Assembly: GCA_028686735.1 (NCBI GenBank)
Contig: JAQUBO010000005.1
Coordinates: forward strand, 1-52,814
Length of the DNA stretch: 52,814 nucleotides
Direction of reading: 5' to 3'
Origin: Bacteroidales bacterium
GTDB taxonomy: Bacteria; Bacteroidota; Bacteroidia; Bacteroidales; ML635J-15
Shown here: positions 34,722 to 43,601 of the stretch, piece by piece
Position numbering within the stretch: position 1 is the first letter of the stretch
Layout of the letters: every line of letters starts with the position of its first letter
The notes under the pieces: model-generated
The model's database searches: none
Seen by the model: only the letters and a program-made list of their open reading frames with translations
What the model was told of the DNA's origin: nothing
Program-made: the position numbers and the translations under genes

Positions 34722-35705
34722 ATGAAGTATTATGTGATTTTTTTATGTTTTGTAATATGTATGGTGGTTTTTAGTGCTTGCCAACCTTATAGTAATTATG
34801 AAGTTAAAGTCAGCGTTAATAAAATAAATCTTAATGATTCTATTAAGATAAAAAAAATCCAATTTTACAATGAGAACTTAGGAATATTATGTGGAGGTGT
34901 AAAAAACACAAATGGGAGTATATATATTACCAATGACGGAGGGAGTTCCTGGACAAAAACCTTTCATTCGGATAGCTTATCGGTAAATTCAGTTTTTTAT
35001 CTTAACGACTCAATAGTATTTGCTTGTGGTGATAGTTTGATGCTTTTAAAATCTAATAATCAGGGGCGCGATTGGGCAATTATTGAACTCGAAAACTATC
35101 CTTTATTAAATGATTATGTGCCATATAATGATGTTTATGCTAACAGTGAAGAGAATATCTTTTTAGTGGGAGGAGAGTATTTTGATAAGGGCTTGTGGTC
35201 TAAAATAGAAGTAGGAAATAACTCGTGGATACATGATCCGTATGATAATGAATTTGCATCAATTTGTTTTGTAAGTGAATATATCGGTTTTTTTGGAGGA
35301 TACGCTAACGTGATGATTACCGAAGATGGCGGAAACACATTCGACTTTGTTGATTTTGACGATGATTTTTTTGTGGATATAGAAAATGATGGAGACGGAA
35401 ATGTTTATGCACTCTCAGATATAGGTGTTCTTTATTATAGCTCCGATTTAGGATATAATTGGACTCGACTAATTAATGATTATAATGCAAAGTTTACTGA
35501 CTTATCTTTAGAAAAAGAGCTTGCGGCAGTTTGCGGTTTAGATGGAATAGTGTATTTGAGAAATTTAAAAAATAGTGATTGGTTAAAAATTAAAGATATT
35601 CCAAAATGTAATTATTATAGTGTTTGTGTGAGCTATAGAAATGAAATATTTCTTGGTGCCGAAAAAGGCGAAATATATGTGTTAAATAAAAAAAGAAGGA
35701 TTTGA
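34722..35705 (+). CDS. Lipoprotein with BNR/Ycf48-like beta-propeller repeats
   Basis: A 327-aa lipoprotein (lipobox F-S-A-C, Cys about residue 20). The mature part repeats the pattern TNDGGSSWTKTF, SNNQGRDWAIIEL, TEDGGNTFDFV, SSDLGYNWTRL, which are Asp-box (BNR) strands of a six- or seven-bladed propeller as in the Ycf48/HCF136 photosystem-factor family. In non-photosynthetic bacteria such proteins have unknown roles. It lies 11 bp after zupT. Confidence 0.75.
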   Translation: MKYYVIFLCFVICMVVFSACQPYSNYEVKVSVNKINLNDSIKIKKIQFYNENLGILCGGVKNTNGSIYITNDGGSSWTKTFHSDSLSVNSVFYLNDSIVFACGDSLMLLKSNNQGRDWAIIELENYPLLNDYVPYNDVYANSEENIFLVGGEYFDKGLWSKIEVGNNSWIHDPYDNEFASICFVSEYIGFFGGYANVMITEDGGNTFDFVDFDDDFFVDIENDGDGNVYALSDIGVLYYSSDLGYNWTRLINDYNAKFTDLSLEKELAAVCGLDGIVYLRNLKNSDWLKIKDIPKCNYYSVCVSYRNEIFLGAEKGEIYVLNKKRRI

Positions 35706-35774
35706 TTTTTTTAGTATTAAGCTTGTTGTGAATCATGTAAAATAAATGTTTTTATTAATTTAATTTAATACGAA

Positions 35775-36809
35775 ATGAAAAAACTACTAATGATTATTTT
35801 TATTTTCTCCACTGTTTATACAGCAAATGCACAAAAAGTGCTTAATGAGTATGAGACAAAGTGGGTCTTAGAAGCAAAATCTCAACTTATGACAGCTTTG
35901 AGCGACATTGATATGTCAGACTCAGAGAGACTAAAGATTGTGCAAAAATCGGCTATAACACTTAAAGAATATGGACAAGCTTCTATTTGGCCGGCAGGAG
36001 ATATTCCTTTACAAAAATTTATGGATGCTCAGTTTCAGCAATGTAAAGATGAGATTGTAGAGATGTCGGCATGGTCGTTAAATTTGGAGCATAAAACTCT
36101 TGATCAGAAAATGAAATTAATAAATACTATGCAAATCGAAGTTATTGAAAATCAAGTTCAATTGTTAATTCCAGGTAGCACACCTGTTCAATTGACTTCT
36201 GATGCAATTTCGACTGTTTTTGGAATTAATATAGTTTCGGGTGTTAGTGGAGGGAAAAGCCAAGACGCTAAGGATCTTGTAATTCGGTTCAAAGAACTTG
36301 CTAAATCTAAAAAATTGGTAACACATCTTAATGTTTTAATCGAAAATCATCAAAATTCTTTGCAACTAATAAATAACGATAGAAATTTATTAAAAAAGAA
36401 AGTTTTATTATGGAAAAAAGCTTATGTAAATGCGTATTCTGGAGTCTTTACTATGAAAGGTTATGAAGGAGCAATTCTTGCTCAGGAACGAGAAAGCCCA
36501 CGAGTACAATCAAATTCTATTGAGGGAACATGGAAGTTTGGCTATAAAGAAACTGGATATTTTTATTTAACTTTTAAACCTAATGGTGAGTTCGTTTTTG
36601 AAGATAAAATGAATGATGGAGATACAGAAACAGGGAAGTACTCTGTACAAGGAAATATCGTAAAACTTGTTGGTCCAACAGGAGAGTGTGGAAAGACTGA
36701 AGGATTATACCCTTTTGTAATTAATGGAGACGATTTGCAGTTTAAGAAAATTGAAGATGAATGTTTAAGTAGAAAATATACTCTTAATCATCTTTGGGAA
36801 AGAAAATAA
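35775..36809 (+). CDS. Secreted protein with lipocalin-like C-terminal domain
   Basis: A 344-aa protein, signal peptide ending TANAQ. Residues 20-230 are mostly helical (EYETKWVLEAKSQLMTALSDIDMS ... NLLKKKVLLWKKAYVNAYSG). The C-terminal 100 residues form a beta domain starting SIEGTWKFGYKETGYFYLTFKPNGEFVFED, a lipocalin-like opening (G-x-W motif). No named family for the whole. Separate from the propeller gene by 69 bp, so it may have its own promoter. Confidence 0.6.
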   Translation: MKKLLMIIFIFSTVYTANAQKVLNEYETKWVLEAKSQLMTALSDIDMSDSERLKIVQKSAITLKEYGQASIWPAGDIPLQKFMDAQFQQCKDEIVEMSAWSLNLEHKTLDQKMKLINTMQIEVIENQVQLLIPGSTPVQLTSDAISTVFGINIVSGVSGGKSQDAKDLVIRFKELAKSKKLVTHLNVLIENHQNSLQLINNDRNLLKKKVLLWKKAYVNAYSGVFTMKGYEGAILAQERESPRVQSNSIEGTWKFGYKETGYFYLTFKPNGEFVFEDKMNDGDTETGKYSVQGNIVKLVGPTGECGKTEGLYPFVINGDDLQFKKIEDECLSRKYTLNHLWERK

Positions 36810-36921
36810 ATGTTTGTTTCTCTTACAAATTTGCAGTTTATACGTTATTACTTTGTAATGTTGTTTATTTTGATGCGATTTAAAGGCTTCACTCTTTTAT
36901 ATCAGTCTGTAATAATGAAAG

Positions 36922-37824
36922 TTAAAGCATCGATTTGTCGTTTTTCCTCCCAAAATTAAAAATAATTACTATTTCATGAGACCCATTACTGTAGTTACCA
37001 ATATCTGAGAGAGTATAGTCGTAAGAATATCCAAAATGAATATTTTCTACTTTTACTCCAATCATACCAACAACAGCATCATCTAAGCGATATGAACCGC
37101 CTATCCACATTACATTCATTATATTGAATTTAAGATTAGCATCCACTTGATAAATTCCAGTTTCAATAAACCTACCTAATACTGATGGCTCTATTGCAAA
37201 ATTATCTGATATTTTAAAATTATATCCACTATGGATAAAATAATGACGTTCTTGTTTATTTTCTAGAATATCATTTTTAAAATTAGCATTTAACGGGATT
37301 AGTTGGCTTGCAATTAATCCAACATAAAACTTTTTGCCATATAGATATGTGCCAAAAGTCGCATCAGGAACAATTAGTTCATCAGATCCTGTTGTTAAAA
37401 TTGGGTCGTCAGGGATTTTCATGTCTAATGCAGACTTGTCAAGATAATATTGATTTATAATTGCAGATAAGCCAACAGAAAGTTTCAAATTATCATTTAA
37501 CTTTACATGATATGCATAAGTTCCTGCAAAACCTGTTTTACGACTCGGACCTGCAGTTAAGTTGAATACTTGTGCACCAATTCCCATTTGATCGTTTATT
37601 GGCATATGTAGATATACATTTTGAATGGATGGAGCACCTTTTAGTCCTGTCCATAGCTGTCGATGCGACATCCCTATGTTTATACCATCCGTACTACCAG
37701 CAACAGCGGGGTTTAAAGCATATTTATTCTGCATATACTGACTATACAACGAAAATTGTTGTGATTTTGCTTGAATAATAAATCCTAAAGCAATTATTAC
37801 TATTATTATTGTTTTTTTCATCAT
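36922..37824 (-). CDS. PorP/SprF family outer-membrane protein
   Basis: A 300-aa protein with signal peptide (MMKKTIIIVIIALGFIIQAKSQ). The mature start QFSLYSQYMQNKYALNPAVAGSTDGINIGMSHRQLWTGLKGAP is the diagnostic block of the PorP/SprF family. The rest alternates beta strands, as in an outer-membrane barrel; the C-terminal end (HEIVIIFNFGRKNDKSML) is slightly long. SprF helps export the gliding adhesin SprB. Here the SprB-like gene is 26 bp upstream, so the pair is an operon. Symbol left blank since the PorP/SprF subtype is not resolved. Confidence 0.9.
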   Translation of the reverse strand: MMKKTIIIVIIALGFIIQAKSQQFSLYSQYMQNKYALNPAVAGSTDGINIGMSHRQLWTGLKGAPSIQNVYLHMPINDQMGIGAQVFNLTAGPSRKTGFAGTYAYHVKLNDNLKLSVGLSAIINQYYLDKSALDMKIPDDPILTTGSDELIVPDATFGTYLYGKKFYVGLIASQLIPLNANFKNDILENKQERHYFIHSGYNFKISDNFAIEPSVLGRFIETGIYQVDANLKFNIMNVMWIGGSYRLDDAVVGMIGVKVENIHFGYSYDYTLSDIGNYSNGSHEIVIIFNFGRKNDKSML

Positions 37825-37850
37825 TTTATGTTTTAAAAGTAAATATGTAA

Positions 37851-40800
37851 TTATTTTAATATTGTAACATGTCCAGAATAGGGGCTATCACCATTTTTTA
37901 AATTAATAGTGTAATAATATGTGGTAGCAGGTAATACTTTTCCATTAAAAGTGCCATCCCAATTTTTACTATATCCTGTGCTTTCAAATACCTTGTTCCC
38001 CCATTGATTAAAAACATTTACTATTACATCTGGATATAAGTATATATTGTCAATATCCCAAGTGTCATTTATTCCGTCTGCATTGGGCGAAAATGAGTTG
38101 TAGATATGAATGCAATCAACATCGGTAACATTCACGTTTATTGTATCAACAATATAGCAGTTGTAAATATCTGTTATTGTAACAATATATACACCTCCGT
38201 CTAATCCTTCGAGATCTTTATTGGTTTCCCCAGTTGACCAATTGTAAACGTACGGAGGAGTGCCATATTCTATTTCTAAATTAATAGCACCATCATGCTG
38301 ATCTTTACAACTAACATCTGTAATTTCAGGAATGTTTGATATCCCTAAGAAAGGTTCTGATACTTCGTATGTCTCAGAAATAGTACAGCCATTCAAATCA
38401 GATACGATTACAGTGTAATTTCCAGCATGAAGATTGTTTATGTCTTCGTTGGTTGAAGAAAATAAATTATTGTAATAATGAACAATACTATCGTTTTGTT
38501 CTTCCCATAAATATGTATAACCTATATACTCTGAGTTTCCTCCGTGTACTGTCAAGTCAATTTCACCAGTATATCCATTATAGCAAACATTATCAATAAT
38601 TGTTGCTGTTAAAGACATGGCTGACGGTTGTGAAACAGTAAATGTGGTGTCAACAAAACATCCCGAATTATCAGTAATTGTTACATTGTAATCCCCAATT
38701 ATTAAATTAGTGATGTGGGAATATGTGCTATCAGAAACATTCCAATTTGTACTATCGGATATTGTCCATGAATAATTATAAACACCTGTTCCGCCCGTAG
38801 GGGATAAATAAATACTCCCTGTAGAGTCGTTATGACATAGAACATTACTTAAACTATCATTAAACAAGATTTTGGTTGGCTGAGTAACTAAAATTGTGTC
38901 TGATATTTCGCATCCGTTATTATCAATTATATCAACAATATATGTATCTGCCTGAATGTTATTCAAATCTTGTGTTATGTAATTTAACTCGCCTTTTAAA
39001 TTAAACCAATTATAGATATACTCTTCAAAGCCTCCTGAAATTGTGATATCAATGCTTCCGTCATTTGAGTTATAACAAGACAAATCAGTATGCGTATTAG
39101 AAACTTGTAATTGTGATGAGGAAACAAGCATTGTGTCTGATAATGTACAGGCGTTGTTTGTTAGTGTCCAAATAAATGAGTTAACTGCTTGTGGCAAATA
39201 ATATGCAGTTGCATTTGTAAGGGAGCTATCATTAAATGCAATTATTGGATTTAAAGCTGACCACATTCCGTTTCCTATTTCAGGTATTTCTGCATTTAAT
39301 GTAACAGAGTCGGTACAGCTAATGAGATTTGAGCCAGCATTTGGTACATCTGGTAAGTCATTAGTAATAATCACATCATCATATAAAAAGCATGCATTAT
39401 TTGTTATTGTCCAACGTAATGTGTTATCTCCTTGCTGTAAAAGTAAAGCTGTTGCATCTGTGCTTGTTACATCATCGAAAGTAGCGTATCCGTTAACAAG
39501 CGACCATTCTCCTGTACCATAAGTAGGTGTGTTTGCAGATAAACTTGCTGTTGCTGAGCAAATTGTTTGGTCTATTCCAGCATTTGGGATTGTGGGTCGG
39601 TCATTAATAATAATAACTGTGTCGGTAAGTGTACAGGTGTTATTTGTTGCTGTCCAAACTAATGAGTTTGTTCCTTGTTGGATATTTGTTATTAGTGTAG
39701 CAGGATTAGTATTGTCAGAGTAAATAACGCTTCCAGAAAATGTACTCCATTGTCCAGTTCCTATGCTAAGTGCAGTTGCCTCTAACGAAGTTGAGTCTAT
39801 ACAAGTTGTTTGGTCGTAGCCAGCAAATGGCGCATCAGGTAGATCGTTAACAATTATTACGTCATCGTAAAGAGAACAGTTATTATTTGTGATTGTCCAT
39901 CGTAAGGTATTGGTTCCTAAATCTAAGTCATTAATTGTTGTTGCAGGATTTATAACATCTGTAAAAACCCCATATCCGTTAACAAGCGACCATTCTCCGG
40001 TTCCATAAGTTGGTGTGTTTGCAGATAAACTTGCTGTTGCGGAGCAAATTGTTTGGTCTATTCCAGCATTTGGGATTGTGGGTCGGTCATTAATAATAAT
40101 AACTGTGTCGGTAAGTGTACAGGTGTTATTTGTTGCTGTCCAAACTAATGAGTTTGTTCCTTGTTGGATATTTGTTATTAGTGTAGTAGGATTAGTATTG
40201 TCAGAGTAAATAACGCTTCCAGAAAATGTACTCCATTGTCCATTTCCTATGCTAAGTGCAGTTGCCTCTAACGAAGTTGAGTCTATACAAGTTGTTTGGT
40301 CGTAGCCAGCAAATGGCGCTTCGGGTAGATCGTTAACAATTATTACGTCATCGTAAAGAGAACAGTTATTATTTGTGATTGTCCATCGTAAGGTATTGGT
40401 TCCTAAATCTAAGTCATTAATTGTTGTTGCAGGATTTACAACATCTGTAAAAACCCCATATCCGTTAGCAAGCGACCATTCTCCTGTACCATAAGTAGGT
40501 GTGTTTGCAGATAAACTTGCTGTTGCGGAGCAAATTGTTTGGTCTATTCCAGCATTTGGGATTGTGGGAGTATTATTTATTATTTCTACTTCATCGTAAT
40601 TTGAACAAGAAGCATACTCGATTGTCCATCTTAGTATATTTGTTCCTTGTCCTAATCCTGTTATCGTCGTATTATGTAGATTTGCATCTGTAAAAGTAGC
40701 ACTCCCAGATATTACAGACCATTGCCCTATTCCTACTAGAGGGTTGTTTCCATCCAGGATTGTGTTGTCTTTACATAATGACTGAGATGCCCCTGCGTAA

Positions 40801-41387
40801 GCAATAGAGGGGTTGTTATTTACTATCTCTATCTGGTCTGAGGTGCTACAGCCTGCAGGATTTGTGATTGTCCATTCAAAAATATTAATTCCGGAGTTTA
40901 AACCTGTTACACTAGTAGTTGGACTAGTAGGATCAGCAAAAAAGCCTGTTCCATTAACAATTGTCCATAAGCCTGTTTCTCCTCCAGATGTAGAGTTTGC
41001 AGCAAGAGTTACTTCTCCCGTACAAGTGGTTTGATCCACTCCAGCATCAGCAATTGTGGCTCCTGGGACTACTGTTATTATTACATTATCCCAACAATCA
41101 CCATCTCCTGAGCCTTCATCAGAAATATACCATTCAAATTCATTTACTCCGATACTTAATCCATAAATCATTGTTCTCGGATCTAAGTCATTTATAATAT
41201 ACCCTGTTCCCGAGATTATATTCCACTCTCCTTCGTTCAGTGGTAGAGGCAAATTTCCGTTCATTTGCACATAATCTTCACATATAATTCTGTCAGGCCC
41301 GGCATTGACAACACATTGTGCTTTTGTATTTCCTGCATAGAAAAGTAATGCAATAAATAAATTAAATAATAAGGTATTTTTTCTCAT
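37851..41387 (-). CDS. Giant SprB-like adhesin with gliding-motility C-terminal (T9SS type B) domain
   Basis: An 1178-aa secreted protein. Signal peptide (MRKNTLLFNLFIALLFYAG...TKAQ) then about ten beta-rich repeats of 80 residues of the type AGxDQTxC...L.....GxGxWS...GxxxFxD......T.I..LxxGxNxLxWTIxNxxC. Next are four SprB-repeat units, each opening with Cys and [DS]G.I.[ILV] (SCYNSNDGSIDITISGG, LCHNDSTGSIYLSPTGG, VCYNGYTGEIDLTVHGG, SCKDQHDGAINLEIEYG). The last 90 residues (YNSFSPNADGINDTWDI ... VFNQWGNKVFESTG) are the CHU_C/gliding motility-associated domain. Pairs with the SprF-like gene. Carries a 486-bp DNA repeat. It should be moved to the surface by T9SS and may act as an adhesin. Confidence 0.9.
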   Translation of the reverse strand: MRKNTLLFNLFIALLFYAGNTKAQCVVNAGPDRIICEDYVQMNGNLPLPLNEGEWNIISGTGYIINDLDPRTMIYGLSIGVNEFEWYISDEGSGDGDCWDNVIITVVPGATIADAGVDQTTCTGEVTLAANSTSGGETGLWTIVNGTGFFADPTSPTTSVTGLNSGINIFEWTITNPAGCSTSDQIEIVNNNPSIAYAGASQSLCKDNTILDGNNPLVGIGQWSVISGSATFTDANLHNTTITGLGQGTNILRWTIEYASCSNYDEVEIINNTPTIPNAGIDQTICSATASLSANTPTYGTGEWSLANGYGVFTDVVNPATTINDLDLGTNTLRWTITNNNCSLYDDVIIVNDLPEAPFAGYDQTTCIDSTSLEATALSIGNGQWSTFSGSVIYSDNTNPTTLITNIQQGTNSLVWTATNNTCTLTDTVIIINDRPTIPNAGIDQTICSATASLSANTPTYGTGEWSLVNGYGVFTDVINPATTINDLDLGTNTLRWTITNNNCSLYDDVIIVNDLPDAPFAGYDQTTCIDSTSLEATALSIGTGQWSTFSGSVIYSDNTNPATLITNIQQGTNSLVWTATNNTCTLTDTVIIINDRPTIPNAGIDQTICSATASLSANTPTYGTGEWSLVNGYATFDDVTSTDATALLLQQGDNTLRWTITNNACFLYDDVIITNDLPDVPNAGSNLISCTDSVTLNAEIPEIGNGMWSALNPIIAFNDSSLTNATAYYLPQAVNSFIWTLTNNACTLSDTMLVSSSQLQVSNTHTDLSCYNSNDGSIDITISGGFEEYIYNWFNLKGELNYITQDLNNIQADTYIVDIIDNNGCEISDTILVTQPTKILFNDSLSNVLCHNDSTGSIYLSPTGGTGVYNYSWTISDSTNWNVSDSTYSHITNLIIGDYNVTITDNSGCFVDTTFTVSQPSAMSLTATIIDNVCYNGYTGEIDLTVHGGNSEYIGYTYLWEEQNDSIVHYYNNLFSSTNEDINNLHAGNYTVIVSDLNGCTISETYEVSEPFLGISNIPEITDVSCKDQHDGAINLEIEYGTPPYVYNWSTGETNKDLEGLDGGVYIVTITDIYNCYIVDTINVNVTDVDCIHIYNSFSPNADGINDTWDIDNIYLYPDVIVNVFNQWGNKVFESTGYSKNWDGTFNGKVLPATTYYYTINLKNGDSPYSGHVTILK
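39487..40568 (-). repeat. Tandem 486-bp coding repeats in the adhesin gene
   Basis: Two full units (39487-39972 and 39973-40458) and about 110 bp of a third. Period 486 bp = 162 codons = two 81-aa domains. By eye the full units differ at only about ten bases, so they are a recent duplication or were homogenised. The neighbouring repeats of the gene are much more diverged. Confidence 0.85.
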
Positions 41388-41431
41388 AATATTTGTTTTA
41401 ATTAACAGAAGAATATCTTCTTTCCAATAAT

Positions 41432-41460
41432 GATGATATTCAGAATAAAATGGTTGGAAT
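41432..41460 (-). promoter_or_regulatory. Putative ECF sigma-factor promoter of the adhesin operon
   Basis: Minus-strand ATTCCAACCATTTTA, nine bases, then TCATC. The identical 15-mer, same spacing and same TCATC occur at 44417-44445. Located 45 bp before the adhesin ATG. The AACC-type upstream half fits ECF -35 elements; assignment to the ECF sigma factor at 43044-43580 is inference. Confidence 0.65.
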
Positions 41461-41653
41461 GAGATAAAAATTAAATTATTCGATTACGTTACAATCCTTA
41501 ATTTGAGAATTACTGACACAGAATCTTTAAATCCAATTAATAAAGGCGGAGGTTGGTGCAAAGTGTTGTAGGTTAAGGGTTTGCAAAAATAACAATTTAA
41601 TTGTTTTAAAAATATTTCGGTCGTTTTGGAGGCGTTTTGTTGTTATTCTGGTA
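41461..41653. other. Intergenic DNA between the sigma operon and the adhesin operon
   Basis: AT-rich; no ORF, hairpin or other signal recognised beyond the promoter-like motif at 41432-41460. Confidence 0.5.
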
Positions 41654-43051
41654 TTAGATCAGACCACTTAAGCTTAAATAAATTCCAAAATAGAAGTTAT
41701 TGGTTTTATTAGAACCAGCAGGTATCTCATCACTACCCGAGTAGATGTTTTTTAGTCCATAAGATGAATTTATGCCGTAATCAATTGTGAGTTTTTTCAA
41801 TGATTTCTGTTGTCCAAAAAGCAGCCTGATTCCGTAGTCACTATTTGCATACTCAGGAGTCTCGGCTAATAATGTATTGTTTACATACCTTGAGCTTTTT
41901 CGTAAATATGAGTAGTAAGCACCAGCTTTTACAACAAAATTTAAGTTGTTTTCAAATATAAAAAAAGGTAACTTATGCTCGTACAGCAATACCATTGACA
42001 CATAGTTTAAGTTAGTTTTTGATGTATAAAACCTACCATTGTTATAGGCACTAATTTGCTGACTATAGCCATTCTTTATAAATGTTTCACATAAAATTGC
42101 ACTACTACTATTTAACTTATAACCAAACAATAATCCATAATCAATTACATAAGTTGGACTTGAAAAAACTAAGCTTGACATTTCCTTGCTTTGTTTAAAA
42201 CTACTATTAATTATTAATGTGTTATTAATAGAAGCAATTAGACCAAGAATAATGACAGGATCTTTTTGTTGAGTATCTTCGTTAAATAAAATGATTGAAT
42301 CATTTAATGTGTTATTACTCTCAATTAATTCTGTGTCGTTTATTGGTATCGAATGAATTAGTTCAAGACTTTCTGAGCCAGTATCTAATTTAGATATATG
42401 CAAGGATGCAATTATTTCGTCATTGCTTAGGCTCGTATCTGCTTCAGTTATTGTTTGAGCACTATATGTATTTAGGCTGTATGTAATTACTTTATCTTGA
42501 ATTAAGCTTGTACCATTATCTGCGTTGGTTGAAAGTTCATTAAAAAGATTTACTTTTTGAGGGAGTTCGTTTTCAACATTAACATCCGAAACAACTTCAA
42601 GCTTATTTATAGTTGATGTGTTTTCTACAACATTATTGTCAATTCTCTTGTTTAATTCAAACTTTGAAACATTATTTTGTGGGCTTAAAGATTTCTGTTT
42701 TAGATTGTTTTTAGTAAAATAATTACCAAGAAACACAAACAGAGTTATTATTGTTAAGCCGACGAATATTCTTTTTGCCCAATAAAAAAACCTATCAAAA
42801 CTTAGAGTTCTGCTAATTCTCAACCAAACACTATCAATATTAAGTTGCCTATTAATGTTTTTCCAGACAAATTCTGGTGCTTTATGGTTTATATTCTCAA
42901 AGCTATCTTTAAGCTTTGAGTCAAGAGCACTCTCATCCACTGGTACATCAAGCTTATCCGAAATATTATCCCAGATACTTTGAGGAGCTTTGCTATTTAG
43001 ACTTTCAAAGCTTTCCTTAATTTTGTTCTCTATGTCATTATTATCAACCAT
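41654..43051 (-). CDS. Membrane-anchored anti-sigma-like protein with C-terminal barrel-like domain
   Basis: A 465-aa protein with no signal peptide. Residues 7-36 and 43-72 are two copies of a 30-residue helical unit (IENKIKESFESLNSKAPQSIW / LDSKLKDSFENINHKAPEFVW). One membrane helix lies at about 93-111 (IFVGLTIITLFVFLGNYF). A low-complexity Ser/Asn-rich linker (112-265) leads to about 200 beta-strand-like residues (DYGLLFGYKLNSSSAILCET ... NNFYFGIYLSLSGLI) resembling an outer-membrane barrel. This could reach from cytoplasm to outer membrane. It overlaps the sigma gene by 8 bp, so I infer a sigma regulator; no named anti-sigma domain was recognised. Confidence 0.65.
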   Translation of the reverse strand: MVDNNDIENKIKESFESLNSKAPQSIWDNISDKLDVPVDESALDSKLKDSFENINHKAPEFVWKNINRQLNIDSVWLRISRTLSFDRFFYWAKRIFVGLTIITLFVFLGNYFTKNNLKQKSLSPQNNVSKFELNKRIDNNVVENTSTINKLEVVSDVNVENELPQKVNLFNELSTNADNGTSLIQDKVITYSLNTYSAQTITEADTSLSNDEIIASLHISKLDTGSESLELIHSIPINDTELIESNNTLNDSIILFNEDTQQKDPVIILGLIASINNTLIINSSFKQSKEMSSLVFSSPTYVIDYGLLFGYKLNSSSAILCETFIKNGYSQQISAYNNGRFYTSKTNLNYVSMVLLYEHKLPFFIFENNLNFVVKAGAYYSYLRKSSRYVNNTLLAETPEYANSDYGIRLLFGQQKSLKKLTIDYGINSSYGLKNIYSGSDEIPAGSNKTNNFYFGIYLSLSGLI

Positions 43052-43580
43052 TCAATTTAGTAATCGCTTCTTTTAGTAATTGTCGTGCTCTGTTTAGTTG
43101 GGACTTTGATGTCCCTTCTGAAATTCCCATAAGTTGAGATATTTCATGGTGCTTATAGCCTTCAATTGCATACAGTTTAAGTACCATAGATGCCCTTGAT
43201 GGTAACTGATTTACCAGTTTTACTAGCTCTTTAGCATTGATTTTATCGATTATTTCTTCCATAACAAGATTAGAAAACTCGCCAATAGTTTGAAGAGCCT
43301 CTGTTTCTCTTTTCTTTTTTCTATAGTGTTCCAGTGCTGTATTAACAATTATTCTACGTATCCACCCCTCAAAAGACCCTTCGAACTTGAATTTTTTTAG
43401 ATTTCTAAATACTTTTATAAACCCATCTTGCAAAATATCATTAGCACTGTCTTCACTATCGGCATACATAAGACAAATATTATACATTTTATCTGCATAA
43501 TTTCTGTATAGCATCTCCTGATACTTTCTGTCATTATTTATACAGCGCTCTATTATTTTTTTTTCTGGGATATTTTGCAC
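43044..43580 (-). CDS. ECF RNA polymerase sigma factor (sigma-70 family)
   Basis: A 178-aa protein. Region 2: LYRNYADKMYNICLMYADSEDSANDILQDGFIKVFRNLKKFKFEGSFEGWIRRIIVNTALEHYRKKKR. Region 4: LPSRASMVLKLYAIEGYKHHEISQLMGISEGTSKSQLNRARQLLKEAI, both canonical; no region 1 or 3, hence ECF. GTG start fits the region-2 position. It lies 21 bp after the DUF4382 lipoprotein gene and overlaps its downstream partner. It directs RNA polymerase to envelope-linked promoters; a candidate pair is proposed at 41432 and 44417. The SigP sigma factor of Porphyromonas, which controls T9SS genes, is a possible parallel. Confidence 0.92.
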   Translation of the reverse strand: MQNIPEKKIIERCINNDRKYQEMLYRNYADKMYNICLMYADSEDSANDILQDGFIKVFRNLKKFKFEGSFEGWIRRIIVNTALEHYRKKKRETEALQTIGEFSNLVMEEIIDKINAKELVKLVNQLPSRASMVLKLYAIEGYKHHEISQLMGISEGTSKSQLNRARQLLKEAITKLNG

Positions 43581-43601
43581 TATGTCCTGTATATCATATT
43601 A

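Noticed and set aside
39322..41197. Repeated plus-strand ORFs of about 64-73 codons
   Set aside because: They are antisense shadows of the tandem repeats in the SprB-like gene; the repetition comes from that gene.
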